Positions 11,814 through 23,112 of a stretch of 64,000 bases of DNA are shown here, one piece after another (the first letter of the stretch is position 1; each line of letters begins with the position of its first letter). Location of the stretch: the NCBI RefSeq assembly GCF_000192795.1, contig NW_007360613.1, forward strand, positions 1-64,000, written 5' to 3'. A program made the position numbers and the translations under genes. The notes beneath the pieces are model-generated. The model was not told the DNA's origin and ran no database searches. It worked only from the letters and a program-made list of their open reading frames with translations. The stretch comes from Vavraia culicis subsp. floridensis (lineage: Eukaryota > Microsporidia > Pleistophoridae).

Positions 11814-13259
11814 ATGTCAAAACCAGAATTGTGCACAGAAAAAGAATCATCCAGCCGTAAAGTTGAACCTGATGTTAGCCATGGACTTATTAAGAAGGAT
11901 AAAACAGAAGAAAGTTCTATTAGTGAATATTCTGAAACGGTAAAACTGGATCCAAGTACAAACATTGGGGAAAATGATTTAAGTATCCGTGAGTTGGCTA
12001 GTGAATTTGAAAAAAAGAGCAAGTCAGCTAGTTCGGCGAACAAATTTATTACTAATCTTCTTTTAATCATCATCTACATCATCATATGGTTTTACTTTCT
12101 CAGAAACGTAATATATGACAACGCTACTACCACAGTATTTGATAGTGCGAATAAAACCGCAAGTCAGATATTCTTAGTAACATCAGCATTTATTTTGGTG
12201 TTGGCAGCTTCTTTTCTGCTCATGATCGATTACCGTAAGTTGATGTTTATCATTCATTCCAGGGTGTATTCATACCACTTGATGAGGTTCTCTTACAACC
12301 ATCTAGCATTGCTTTTACGAAACTATGAATTGGTTACAAGGATCAGAAGTATGTTCTCTGAGAATCTCTTGTTCCACATGAGTATGTTACTGTTCACTCC
12401 ATTTATTTTTATCCTTCTATATTTGATATTTCGTAACAGTGCCAAGAGCGTAGCGGTTGTTCTGATACATACCAATTTCTACGGGTTCAGAAGTGTTTTG
12501 TTTCACTGCTTTTTGGATTTATTTGTGTCTGTTATTGACGTAGTTCTAATTTTTTTCGTCATTGAACTCAAGAAAGCGTTCAACATTCTCGATTACGTAT
12601 CGTTATTTCTTTTGGGAATCATTCACTTCGCTTTTGTTAAATTCTACGTCATAATATCAACCGTTGAAGTTTTGAAGCGAAGAAGCAGCAATGCTAACGA
12701 TACTCAGTACAAAAACGTGACAAGCGTTGATAAATCGTCAAGAGAAGCCACAATAAGTGATGTATCGGAAAGTAATGAACCCGGAACTGAGTTATTCGGT
12801 ACCAAAGACCGCAAAAATCTGTTCTGTAGTGTCGTGTCATCAATTGCCTCTAATCTATCTTTCATCACGCTTTCGTGTGTGTTCAGCCTGTTTAGTGTAT
12901 TTAGATTACTGCCATTTGGCATAAACAAGAGAATCAGAAAATCTGTTTGGCAATATTTCTGCTATAACTTAATTTTTACGCTGGTTGTCTCCGTTTATGA
13001 GAAAATAGATTGTTTTGATACCTTTAAGTACAAAAACAAGAAACTTGGCAACCTTTTAAAGGCGTATCAACCATATAAATTCAACATCCCCTTTCTTGTT
13101 TCACTAGCGTTTTCTATGGTGTACATCTATGGCCCAGAATCCACAATAAATAAGAGCATCATCTTTTACTTTCTCCTTAGAACTGGAATCGCTCTTAACG
13201 ACTTTATTTACGCCTATGGATTGTACTTCATTTATTACCATTATAGGAACAGAGAGTAG
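11814..13259 (+). CDS. Multipass membrane protein, unknown, 481 aa
   Basis: After a hydrophilic Ser/Glu/Lys-rich N-terminal tail (about residues 1-75) come several strong hydrophobic helices: ~77-97, ~117-137, ~187-207, ~228-250, ~258-280, then ~340-362 and paired helices in the last 100 residues. A polar loop (about 288-330, rich in Ser/Asn/Asp) separates the two membrane halves. There is no cleavable signal peptide. I do not recognise the family; size and layout suit an integral ER or nuclear-envelope protein or a transporter, but no diagnostic motif is visible. GGG (11807-11809) lies just before the ATG. Confident as a gene, unassigned in function. Confidence 0.8.
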   Translation: MSKPELCTEKESSSRKVEPDVSHGLIKKDKTEESSISEYSETVKLDPSTNIGENDLSIRELASEFEKKSKSASSANKFITNLLLIIIYIIIWFYFLRNVIYDNATTTVFDSANKTASQIFLVTSAFILVLAASFLLMIDYRKLMFIIHSRVYSYHLMRFSYNHLALLLRNYELVTRIRSMFSENLLFHMSMLLFTPFIFILLYLIFRNSAKSVAVVLIHTNFYGFRSVLFHCFLDLFVSVIDVVLIFFVIELKKAFNILDYVSLFLLGIIHFAFVKFYVIISTVEVLKRRSSNANDTQYKNVTSVDKSSREATISDVSESNEPGTELFGTKDRKNLFCSVVSSIASNLSFITLSCVFSLFSVFRLLPFGINKRIRKSVWQYFCYNLIFTLVVSVYEKIDCFDTFKYKNKKLGNLLKAYQPYKFNIPFLVSLAFSMVYIYGPESTINKSIIFYFLLRTGIALNDFIYAYGLYFIYYHYRNRE

Positions 13260-13427
13260 ACGAGATGTGCCGAAACAGGGTCCTTCCATACCAATTAAAA
13301 TAGTTCATTCCAAACAGACTCACTTTTTCATCTAAACTTGCGACAAGATTGACTAATTTAAGCACAAAAATATATGTCGTCACATCCAGACCTGCTGCAC
13401 ATGCCTAATTGATCAAGAAGATTTTAA

Positions 13428-13996
13428 TTAATTAATTAATCTCTTCTTTGGAAAATTGATACGCTTCTCACCGCTATTCTTTCTGTTGGTTGTTCGAGGA
13501 TATGTCAGCGAGTTCTTCTCACCTGCAGCTCCGAAGTACCTGTAAGCCTTCCTCTTCGTTCTATCGCCACACACCAATACAACATTCTTGAGATCACTAG
13601 ACACTTTAAACAACTTATCTAGCGTGTATATCTCACCTCCAAACTTTTTAACCTTCCTTCTGGCCTCTCTCGATGCAGTCAAGGCCACAATCGTCAATTT
13701 AGGCAAAGTGAACACACGTTCACTGTCCAAGACCTTGCCAACGACCACGATAACCTTACCAGCATGTTCTGCTAGCCTTGCTACCTTAACGGGTTGCCTG
13801 TTATTCCTCGACATCGTCAGCCTTTTTGCTATAGCGTGGATATCTTCATTTTTAGTGTTCTCCGATATCTTTTTAAACAAAGAAAAAAGCGCTAAGTGCT
13901 GGGGATTACGACTACGGGGCTTCCTTGCAGCATCAAAGAGTCTGAAGTTCTTCCTGTGGATCGTCTTTATCTCAATTAAAAATCATCACTTACCAT
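13428..13996 (-). CDS. RPL18: 60S ribosomal protein eL18, two exons
   Basis: The frame contains the eL18 core: KRLTMSRNNRQPVKVARL, VVVGKVLDSERVFTLPKLTIVAL, KKFGGEIYTLDKL and a basic C-terminus with YRYFGAAGE. It continues in frame upstream of the first TTG through a basic N-terminal extension (IHRKNFR...ARKPRSRNPQHLALFSLFKKI) that matches the eL18 N-terminus, but it then meets a stop before any ATG. A GTAAGT directly after an ATG at 13994-13996 and an AG at 13971-13972 define a 23-nt intron. Removing it gives ATG plus 13970-13428, 181 residues, the expected length for eL18. The protein binds 25S rRNA in the large subunit. A CCCTCCC run lies just upstream of the ATG. Confidence 0.88.
13971..13993 (-). 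other. 23-nt spliceosomal intron immediately after the ATG of eL18
   Basis: It starts GTAAGT and ends TTGAG, with a T-rich, A-containing segment (TTTTTAATTG) just before the 3' AG that could hold the branch adenosine. Excision restores the frame from ATG to the conserved N-terminus; without it the frame has an in-frame TGA. Microsporidian introns are known to be tiny and to cluster at the 5' end of ribosomal protein genes. Confidence 0.8.
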
Positions 13997-14003
13997 TTTG
14001 CTA

Positions 14004-14010
14004 GGGAGGG
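14004..14010 (-). promoter_or_regulatory. C-run upstream of the eL18 start
   Basis: CCCTCCC on the minus strand, seven bases before the ATG. This is the C/G-run type of motif seen before many starts here. Confidence 0.45.
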
Positions 14011-17000
14011 CTGGCTTTAAAAATTTTTTAAAGAAGATGAGCCACAGTGGGGAGAGCGGTAAGTAATGGATAAGATATGCATTTGTCTTCATAACCAGGG
14101 GGTGAGCGACTATAATCAGTTCTGGCAGACTAGAAAAGTGTGTTTATATAAGTGGTATGGTGTGTAAGTGGATCGATAAACGATTTTTGGTAAAACAGAG
14201 AGCTTTACGCTGAAATATGTGGTTATTGACAGAAATTTGGACATTTAAGCTTTTTTTAGCTGAGTGCATGGTATTATTTGGTAGAGACACATCCACTAAC
14301 ATGTTAATAAATTCAGTTCGATCAAACAGAAAAGCTTCAACAGCACGCGTCATTTATCACGTGTTTTTATTACAAAATAACAGTGCTATTTTTGTTTTAC
14401 AATATAACAAAGCTTGATTATCTGTCAAACAACATCCCTCCTTTAATATGTCATGTTATATTTTCGCTTTCACTTTTTTCGAATGTTTTAACAAAGATAA
14501 AATAATAAATTTTCATTCTGTCATCATGTCCTTTCGATGTTGTTTATAAAAACAGCTGAGAGCGTATCAGAAAAAATGGATTAAACAAGAATTTAAACTC
14601 TTCATTTTGTGTATAGATGAAAAAAATTTTGGCCTTTCTCATGTTGGTTGATCAGTTACCAAGTTGTTTTTTTATTCAATTGAATTGTAATTATGTACTC
14701 TTGCGCATTAGTACCCCTTCGAAATGACCTTCTTTTTTTCACCAAAAATTGTTTATTTATCTCCACATACCAATAACATAATAAATTTCTTAGTTTGAAG
14801 ATCTTACACGAAAGAGCACTTTGATGATTTTTTATGTGTCCTACCTACTGGAAAAGTTCTCTACGTAATAAAAGTCAACAATTTCTGTAAACAATGATAA
14901 TTACTTGGTGTATATTCGCTACTGATATCATTCGTTACTCCTCATTGAGTTATCACTGTTTAACTTGGCTGTTCCACAGTGCATTTTCGTATTTCAAAGT
15001 GTTAATACCAACGCGCGCATCGGGAAAAAATTTACGTATTGATATTTGCCTATATTTGGAAGGAATGCCAACGAATGTTGTTCTAAGCAGTTAGACAAGA
15101 TAAATGTAGGATACAGATAGGTTATTTGTTATAAATATGGAAATATATTGGGTGGATTTAGTCTGGTAGAAATACTAAGCGGTAGAACAGGGAATAAACT
15201 AAAAATATTGAACAGGACGAGCTACTGATTCTGGCTGTGGAACACTTCTTCTTTTAACATTTCTGTGCTCCTTTGTTCTTCAACAACCTTTCATACTCTC
15301 CCAAAGACAGTTTCCTAAAATGGCACAAACAGTTATGAGAGTGTTTAGGCCTTTTTTAGTTGTACCTAGTATCACAGCATCCTTTGATAATTTCCTCAAT
15401 ATTACGCTTTAATCAGCTTTTTGATCCTATGTACTAGAACAATACTCAAACATAGATTTTATTAGTATGTGAAAATTGATTCGGTATAAAATTACGGGAT
15501 GTTGTGCGAACTTTGGTCAACATTAAACACATGGATTATGTAAAGCTATTTCATGTGTCATCGAGAGAATGAATTTCTAAACCAGAAAATGTTATATTTT
15601 TGCTCCACAACATGTCGTAACTTACTCCATACTTGCGCTAGAAACAGCGTAGCACCATAATTCTAGTTTCATCTTGCGGTGTAAACTGCTTAACATGCCA
15701 AAAACTAGACCGATGACCAAAAATTGGAACGTGATATTTATATGGCACGGCTGTGCATTGTTGTTAATAATGTTCGATAACAAGATTTGAAAAAAATTTT
15801 GAGCAAATTACATCAATTATGGCAAGTGTGCTGCTAGCAAACCTGCGTTATTGAAGGATGGCAACTTGGATTGGCCACAAAAACGGTAACCTTCTCTTCA
15901 TGCACACGAATAATATCAAATAGATTATATAATTAAATTTGTGGCATATATCAAGTATTAGAACAATAGGTGGACTACCAATATGCTTTGTTGGTGAGCT
16001 GCAAAGGAAACTATTAAAAAAATAAATAGTACGTCTAAAAATGTTATAAAATGATGATAAATCGTTTATTTAGATAAATGCAGTTTAAAGAAAATACTTT
16101 ATGTATCATACGCTTTATTCATCGCACATTCCTTCTTTATGGACAGCGCCCGCATCGGTGTTAGTGATCAATAATTTTATTACGAGATCGAATTATCATT
16201 AAGAAACTTCGGCTCTTCGGTATTTTTAACTAAGAACGTGTCGAAGCAACAGTGGCACTAAATTTTGTTGGAATGATTCAGAAATAGATTCGACGCTAAC
16301 TTGCGCCATGTTAGTACCTGTTCATCAAAATTCCTGGTAACCAAATGAGTTGTGAACGGTTACCGGCTGTAATTAACGATGAAATTTTGCTTTTTACTTT
16401 TTTTGACACTCTGTAATCGATTGTTTGTTGATAAAAGCCCAGTTTCGTATTCGTTGGATAACAACCGTATGATGAAGTTGCTGTGATAAACCATGGCTAT
16501 TTACGAACCAGAAAATGGCAGAAGCAAATCTATATTTCACAACGACTGTATTCTACGTGATTTTGCGCATTGGAAAGCATACAAAACGCTGGCCGCGAAC
16601 GGCATCATGTCACATCCACCAAAAAACCTCTTCTAATGCTAAGCATCACGTTAAACTCATGTTATGAGTGTGCTTTAGCAATACTGTGTTCTAAATTTTT
16701 TCCGTAAAAAATGATCGATTGTCCAAGTCCATTCAGGTGAAAGATCATAAACAGAAGATCAAGTTTAGTGATTTATAAAAAAGCTGTTGTAACGGCACTA
16801 CTAATACGGCACTTGGTATTCATTTTCGTAGGATTTAGTACAAAATACTCTGCACGCTATGGTTTTACGTGCAATCAAATAAGCACAAAATTTTTAATTT
16901 CTGTCGCAATTTATCAGTAATCTCCCTTTTTTAAAGTCAAAGTTTCTACTGGTGTCAAATTATTCCAAAATTAGTTTGTTATTTTCACTGTTCTCAATAC

Positions 17001-17110
17001 GAAACTAAAGATATTTGGTGATTACTCTGCTGGTAGAATTTAATTTTGTTTATTTGCAATAATAAATTTCTGAAATCAAACTATTTGCATGTTTACCAGT
17101 TGTTTATGAA

Positions 17111-17416
17111 TCATGTCGGTGTATTTATACCAAATATTTTCGTGTTGCTATCCATCTCTGGCTGAATGACAGTTAATGATAGATTAAAAGACTTGTATCT
17201 AAAATCGTACTCTTTCCTAATAAGGTCTAAGTTATCCTTTGTAGTTACTCCTGGATATTCTTGGATGAATATGGCTAATCTTGCTAAATTACCTCTTAGG
17301 CATTCTCTTGGTGACACCGGCAGGTAACAACACAACACCATTCGGATGAAGGATGCAAATTTTGGTGTACTTTCTGAGTGATATGCATGTTCGAACCTTT
17401 TATATTTATCTATCAT
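17111..17416 (-). CDS. Doubtful small ORF, 101 aa
   Basis: An ATG frame with balanced, charged composition (LPVSPRECLRGNLARLAIF, KDNLDLIRKEYDF) unlike the low-complexity frames around it. No family is recognised. In 7 kb of AT-rich DNA a frame of this length can arise by chance, and there is no clear C/G-run at the start. With the ORF at 17710-17940 it could be part of a decayed gene. Confidence 0.2.
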   Translation of the reverse strand: MIDKYKRFEHAYHSESTPKFASFIRMVLCCYLPVSPRECLRGNLARLAIFIQEYPGVTTKDNLDLIRKEYDFRYKSFNLSLTVIQPEMDSNTKIFGINTPT

Positions 17417-17709
17417 CGATGATAAATAAGTAATTTGTTCGGTCTACATCAGCAGTAAGAGTGCTACTCATTCCCGTTTCATCAATAGCTCGACTTGAGC
17501 ATAACCTTTTCATTATGTATGAAATTGATGCCGATTAGTTCCAATTTCTCTATCTCCCGAGTAACTTACACGTCACAAAACAAAACATTCGTTAAGAGCA
17601 CTCCACAGCGTGGACAAATTACCGAGTGACACGCTGGCAATTATCACGGTCCACCATAACCATACCTTCAAAGTTCCTTTAATTATATGCCTACAGAATA
17701 CACACATGC

Positions 17710-17940
17710 TCATCGAAAAAATCTGTTATAAACATCTATTGATACGTGCTTTACTCCCTTTTTGAGCAAGCTAAGTGCGACCACACAGTCCATTTCATTT
17801 CGACCCAGCGGATGGTCGTTCCTCACTACATTTTTGTTCCCATGTCTCTGATACATGTGGTATTTTTTTCTCTCACCGTGTTTATTTCTTGAATTTTCAC
17901 CCGGACAGATTTCGTGTTTCCCCAAATAAATGAATGACAT
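17710..17940 (-). CDS. Doubtful small ORF, 76 aa
   Basis: An ATG frame, Gly/Lys/Arg/His-rich, with the segment NEMDCVVALSLLKKGVKHVSI. GTGGG lies about 10 nt before the ATG. Immediately downstream another minus-strand frame continues with protein-like sequence (TVIIASVSLGNLSTLWSAL), so this may be the remnant of a longer, frame-broken gene. No family recognised. Confidence 0.2.
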   Translation of the reverse strand: MSFIYLGKHEICPGENSRNKHGERKKYHMYQRHGNKNVVRNDHPLGRNEMDCVVALSLLKKGVKHVSIDVYNRFFR

Positions 17941-20900
17941 TGCGTACCCACTTTCTGCTCCTTTATATAGATAAAAAGGATTAATAAGATATCTAAAATG
18001 TCAATAAGTGATTAGAAAATCAGAATTTGCACCAGGTTGATTACATTTTCTTTTATTGATTTATTAGCGAAAATTGGAATGATAAATTTGAGGTCTCATT
18101 TTTGTTTTAATTACATTGAAGCCGAACAATGCGTAAAACCCTGCTGCGTATTAGGCATTTTAATACCTAGCTTCATTCCGAACACTTGTTACTCATCCAG
18201 AACTTGATCAATGGCCAAGTTTTCTCGCTAATTCGCTTTCCACCAAGTATTATAAATCCATTTCAGAGTATCAATAATTTTTTTGCCAGGTTCCACCTTT
18301 TGATTCTGCTGGTGTTGTTTTTTAAAATTGAACACTATCAAACATAATTGGCGTAAAAATTGATTAAACTGTGTTTTCCTACGGTGTAATGTTTCTTGTG
18401 CTGGTGTTTATCGCTAAATCTCGGAAAAATGTGTCAAACATTTTTTTGTGTAAATTTAAACATATATTGACAGTTGATATATCTTTCGTTTTACGAGACT
18501 TGTTTGTACAATGTTTCCTCCACGCAATACAAACTTTCATATCATACATTAGACTTTTCCCAATTTGTCTGACTCAACAGAATATATTTAGCGTTATTCG
18601 CTAAACATTAAATAAAAATGATAAAACATGTGCAGTTACATCAACATTTTTGCACTTAGAGGTGTTAATTACAGTTCTAATGATGATTAAGCACTTAGTA
18701 ATATATGATTGTACATTTAAGGAAATAAATTGCTTTCGACACGTTAAAATTTGTTGATCACGGTGATCTTTGTTTTTAATCAGCATTTAGACACATAAGT
18801 ACTTTCGATACCGGAAATGCTAATCAATCCACAGGTGACAGAATATATCATAATGTCGCAGACAATGTAAAGCAAATTACTGATTATGGGTAAAAAAGAG
18901 CCACAAGATGCTAATCACAAAAATAAAGCATTGTAATAGATAGCAAAAGCACTATGAGACATATTTATCTTGTATACAAGAACAATTGTGTAAACATATC
19001 TATCAAACACATTAATATTCTTATTCAAGAACAGGTATATCAATTTATACCTGTATGGTATTCACCGGTCTATGCACCGGATAAATGTTTGAGTATTCCA
19101 GGTGATATACGAAAATCCTGATTAATCATGAGATGAGCTTTTTAGGCGCGAAATTGCCACACTAGCTATTATTTGTAGATCAGCCCTATTTCTTCACCTT
19201 TTACGTTCTAGCACTTAAAATTACCATCCTTAGGGTACGGAAATGATGCTTAACATATTGGAAATTAACTAAAAAACGAAGCAGGGAAAAGCAATCAAAA
19301 TATGAGCAAAAAGTTATCTGTTAAAAAATGAAATATGGCGTTTCTCATAGGTAAATAGACAGGGTGTAATCAATTATTAATAGTTATATTCCACTAGTGC
19401 TTCACATTCACTCAAAACTTATAAAATTGTTATAGACATACCAATGTTCATGTTGCCTTCGCTTCATATTGAGGAGATGTTTGAGATCCACCAACTTGTC
19501 CACCAGAAAAGTGCGTTTGTTTAAGCGATATGATATATGAGATGCAGAATAAACGACTTTTAGTATAAATACTGATAAACTACTATTTACAGTTTACTCG
19601 ATATCTAAATATCGATCTTTTACCTCCTCAGTGCTAACGACAAAGATACTAGATTTTCTTTCTGGTCCGCTGAAGGTGTCTGTCATAAACAACGGCTTTT
19701 AGCTCCCTGAATTGTGTGTTATCCTAAAATTTTTTGACTCTTATAAAAATTGTCTGAATACCTGATAAATACATTTTCGTCCAGTTAAAGGCACCTGGAT
19801 GTCATTTAGTTGACATAACATTTACTAAATTGGCAAGAAAATACAATTCCTTTGTCATAACAAGTCAATCGATAGTCCATCATTGTAAAAGAAAAACCTG
19901 TCTGTTCCATTAGACGAAAACCGCAAAGCTCAATGATGATACGATTCTATGCTAAAAATCCAACAATATCATCGATAACACGAGTTGCAATCTACTTGGT
20001 ACGTTTTTGATAGATGAATGTAAAGAAGTTGTTGTTTTAATTCACACTAGAAAATAAAGGATGGTCAATTATCAGTAAATTTTGACTAATTAGGTAATGA
20101 ATCAGTTACGCGAAATTAATGTCCTAATAATTATAATCGGATAATAGACTAATAGTGGCATATTTCTCATTCTAAGGATATATAATTTGTATTAGTTCTG
20201 TTCATTAGGATACATTTCTGCCGTTGTTAATACTGAAGAGAAATGCTTACCTACACATGCTTTGTGAAGGATATTTCGATATAAAAGACATCCAAAGGAA
20301 CATAATTTGGAGCAAGAAATTGATTATATGCGCTATGAGGCCTTTTTAATTTAATATTAATGAAATACTCGATCGAGATGCATTCGTACCAGGATTCTAT
20401 TATGTCCTTTTAGGGAATTACAAAAAATGCTATGAATACCAAACACGTGTTCAAGCATTCAGAGAATATTTATAGGTCTTGTATTGTTATACAATGGCCA
20501 TTATATACAAGTTAGTCACATTCATCAGTGCATTTCTGCATATATACTGTAGAAACCGCCATCTTCCACATAAGATGATGAGCCAATAGTAACAAAAGAT
20601 AAGTTTGAGCAGTTTTCATCCACGATGTCTCGCCAGATCAACGTGCAGGAAAGGAACAGCTGCCAATTTAATTGAACTGGGTGAGCTGACTGCGAATAGC
20701 TCAACTCAATGCTTGAGAATTGCGAATGGCACTATTTAAAATGTCTGGTCTATATTTTGGCCTTTCTAACAGGTATAAAAGAAGTGCATGAAACTTTCTT
20801 TCGTACATTACGCACAGATTTGTTATTTATAGAGCGTAGAATACTCTTTCAATTTTTCACTCTTCTTAACTATTCTTTAGGTAGAAACATTATGGATATC

Positions 20901-21044
20901 AACCAAATGCTGTTGTGCCATCTCTTATGATATTACCAGATGATGATCATAGTAGCATCCAATTAAGGCTTGATACTAGATAATTGCTTTGTCTGTCGAT
21001 CATAGTCCATCTTGTACAGTATTCTTTTAGAACTAGAGGAAATC

Positions 21045-21051
21045 GGGCCCC
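21045..21051 (+). promoter_or_regulatory. GGGCCCC run upstream of DIM1
   Basis: A G/C-run nine bases before the DIM1 ATG, matching the motif type before other starts in this window. Confidence 0.45.
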
Positions 21052-21060
21052 TAATTCGAA

Positions 21061-21861
21061 ATGTCAATCCGGTACAAGAAAGATTTGGGTCAGCATATTT
21101 TGAAAAATCCGGGTATCATAGACACCATTATAGAACGAGCGAATATTCTGGAGACCGATACAGTGCTTGAAATAGGCAGCGGCACGGGCAATCTCACGAT
21201 AAAATTGCTTGCCAAAGCCAAAAGAGTAATATGCTACGAGAAGGATGAAAGAATGGCTGCTGAGCTCGTTAAAAGAGTTAAAAGCTTAAATCTGTGCCAT
21301 AAAATGAAGCTCTTTGTGGGTGATTGTATGAAGAGCGACTTTCCACATTTTGATCTATGTGTGTCAAACATTCCATACCAAATCAGCAGTGTTTTGATAT
21401 TCAAACTGTTTGGTTATAATTTTAGAGCAGCTGTCCTTATGTTGCAACATGAATTTGCGCTGAGATTAGTTGCGAACCCAGGAAATCCGGACTATTCCAG
21501 ATTAAGTGTCTCTGCACAGCTTTTCTCAAAGGTCGAGTACATGTTTAAAGTTTCAAGAAAAAATTTTAATCCGATGCCGAAGGTGGAGAGTGCCGTGGTA
21601 AGAATACGAAAGAGACTTGAACAACCAAGCATTAACATTGAGGAGTTCGCGAATTTCCTGAGAATTTGTTTCAAACGGAAGAACAAGACGCTCAGCGGTG
21701 TTTTTGGAGACAAGTCGGTGATTAAAACGGTGAAGAAGGAAAAAAGAGAAATTGCTGAGATACTAAGCGTATACGGTACTAAACGAGCTAATAAGTTGCA
21801 AGTTGAGGATTTTCTGCAAGTGTTTTTGAATTTTAAGCTAAGACAAACTGTTTTTGTGTGA
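21061..21861 (+). CDS. DIM1: 18S rRNA dimethyladenosine transferase (Dim1/KsgA)
   Basis: This S-adenosylmethionine-dependent enzyme dimethylates two adjacent adenosines in the 3' helix of small-subunit rRNA. The family signature DLGQHILKNPGIIDTI opens the protein (residues 8-24). Motif I is LEIGSGTGNLT (36-46), the acidic residue of the SAM pocket lies in CYEKDERMA (58-66), motif III is GDCMKSDFP (87-95), and the catalytic motif IV is NIPYQISS (103-110), a mild variant of NLPYxISS. The C-terminal helical domain with PMPKVESAVVRI (around 177-190) is present. At 266 aa it is slightly shorter than yeast Dim1 (318) but complete. The ATG follows a GGGCCCC run. It stands alone, with a desert on its left. 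Confidence 0.93.
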   Translation: MSIRYKKDLGQHILKNPGIIDTIIERANILETDTVLEIGSGTGNLTIKLLAKAKRVICYEKDERMAAELVKRVKSLNLCHKMKLFVGDCMKSDFPHFDLCVSNIPYQISSVLIFKLFGYNFRAAVLMLQHEFALRLVANPGNPDYSRLSVSAQLFSKVEYMFKVSRKNFNPMPKVESAVVRIRKRLEQPSINIEEFANFLRICFKRKNKTLSGVFGDKSVIKTVKKEKREIAEILSVYGTKRANKLQVEDFLQVFLNFKLRQTVFV

Positions 21862-22051
21862 TAGTCTTATAAAAAGACCCGAATGATTGTTGCACCGGCG
21901 TTATGATTGATTTTTACAATACATTAATTAAATTGAGCATTGATCCATTCTAAACAACAAACATATGAATACATATCGCATCTCGGCGGAATTGCTGTTA
22001 CTATTACATTCCGTTGTATCAAAGACTCCGTTGTGTTGCTGTATAAAAGGC

Positions 22052-22124
22052 TGCTATTGCTCGGGTTCGAACCGAGGACCTTATCCGTGTAAAGGATACG
22101 TGATAACCACTACACTACAACAGC
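22052..22124 (-). tRNA. tRNA-Val (anticodon UAC)
   Basis: Read on the minus strand it folds as a full cloverleaf. The acceptor stem GCTGTTG pairs with CAATAGC with one G-U, discriminator A. The D-arm contains AGTGGTTA, the anticodon stem TATCC/GGATA encloses the loop TTTACAC (anticodon TAC), and the T-arm CTCGG-TTCGAAC-CCGAG is perfect. There is no intron and the CCA is not encoded. Confidence 0.92.
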
Positions 22125-22369
22125 TGCTGCACTCAACGAGTGATACTAAATATTATATTATTGCTATGTGGTTCAGTGCGTATGGATCACTTTTCTGGGT
22201 AGTTCTATACGGAGTAAACTTGCTATGCGGATTCTGTTGGAACATACATACATAGCTTAGTTTTCAAGCAATTATCGAAAGTAAATCTACTACCGAAAGA
22301 AATATGGATAAATATCTTCACGATTATGATGAAATTGTCGTGGTCCTCCATTGATGAAAAATACGGTTA

Positions 22370-22579
22370 ATGATCTCCGAAACTAGAAAAACAGCTGTGA
22401 CAAGAAAAATGCGATCAAACTTGTACGATACTAGAGCCTCATCCAGTACCCGATATATAATCGGAAGTCATGAACCGTTTCAAAAAGAATACCAACGTAG
22501 AGCCAACAAACTAGTTTTTAAAAAGGATTTCAGTAGAAATGTTATTGACAAGTATCTTAGAGATAATGATCAGCGCTGA
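22370..22579 (+). CDS. Possible small basic protein, 69 aa
   Basis: An ATG frame of highly charged composition (FQKEYQRRANKLVFKKDFSRNVIDKYLRDNDQR) next to tRNA-Val. No domain, signal peptide or membrane segment, and no C/G-run before the ATG. It could be a real small helical protein or a chance frame. Confidence 0.28.
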   Translation: MISETRKTAVTRKMRSNLYDTRASSSTRYIIGSHEPFQKEYQRRANKLVFKKDFSRNVIDKYLRDNDQR

Positions 22580-23112
22580 GAGCCACTGCAGTATATTTGC
22601 TTGATCAGCATTTGTTTAATGTTACATTAATGTCTGCTTAGGTTTCATGAATCGTTTTGGGCAATACCAATGCAAGTATTCATCCATTTGTTAGCATTAA
22701 ATATTCGTGTGCCTGCGCAGTACTTGTCTACGTATTACTTGGTACCTATACATTTTCATGCCATCCTACTTTTGATCATATTGTAAGACCATAACACCAT
22801 ATTCTGCAACTCACTGCTCATGGCGTATTTATTAACTATCATATTATCCAAATAAACACACTATTTTGAACCAAACCAGTAGTTTAAACACAAAGTATTC
22901 GCTGCTTATTCTCTGGGTAGTACGCCTGGATTAAATTTTTACTAAATACAATTCCTTACACGAAACCTATTAATACGTCATTTTGCATCTTTAATAACGC
23001 CATGTTTGTATTTTTCAGCAATAATTAGGTTTGATCTAGTTAAACGACGATCTATAACCAGCCAAGTAATCAAACAAGATTTAATCCGCAACATCCTTTA
23101 TTTAAATAACAA
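22580..23112. other. Intergenic, nothing recognised
   Basis: About 530 bp of AT-rich sequence between a doubtful small ORF and the 3' end of a minus-strand secreted protein gene. Confidence 0.5.

Larger units (their letters stand above)
14011..21060. other. Gene desert, about 7 kb
   Basis: AT-rich DNA between eL18 and DIM1. Open frames are short and mostly low-complexity. Two minus-strand ATG frames (17111-17416 and 17710-17940) have a more protein-like composition and lie close together with a further open segment between them in another frame; they are listed separately. I see no tRNA, rRNA or long tandem repeat. Confidence 0.5.

Noticed and set aside
13588..14004. Plus-strand frame of 138 codons opposite eL18
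   Set aside because: Antisense to a clear ribosomal protein gene.
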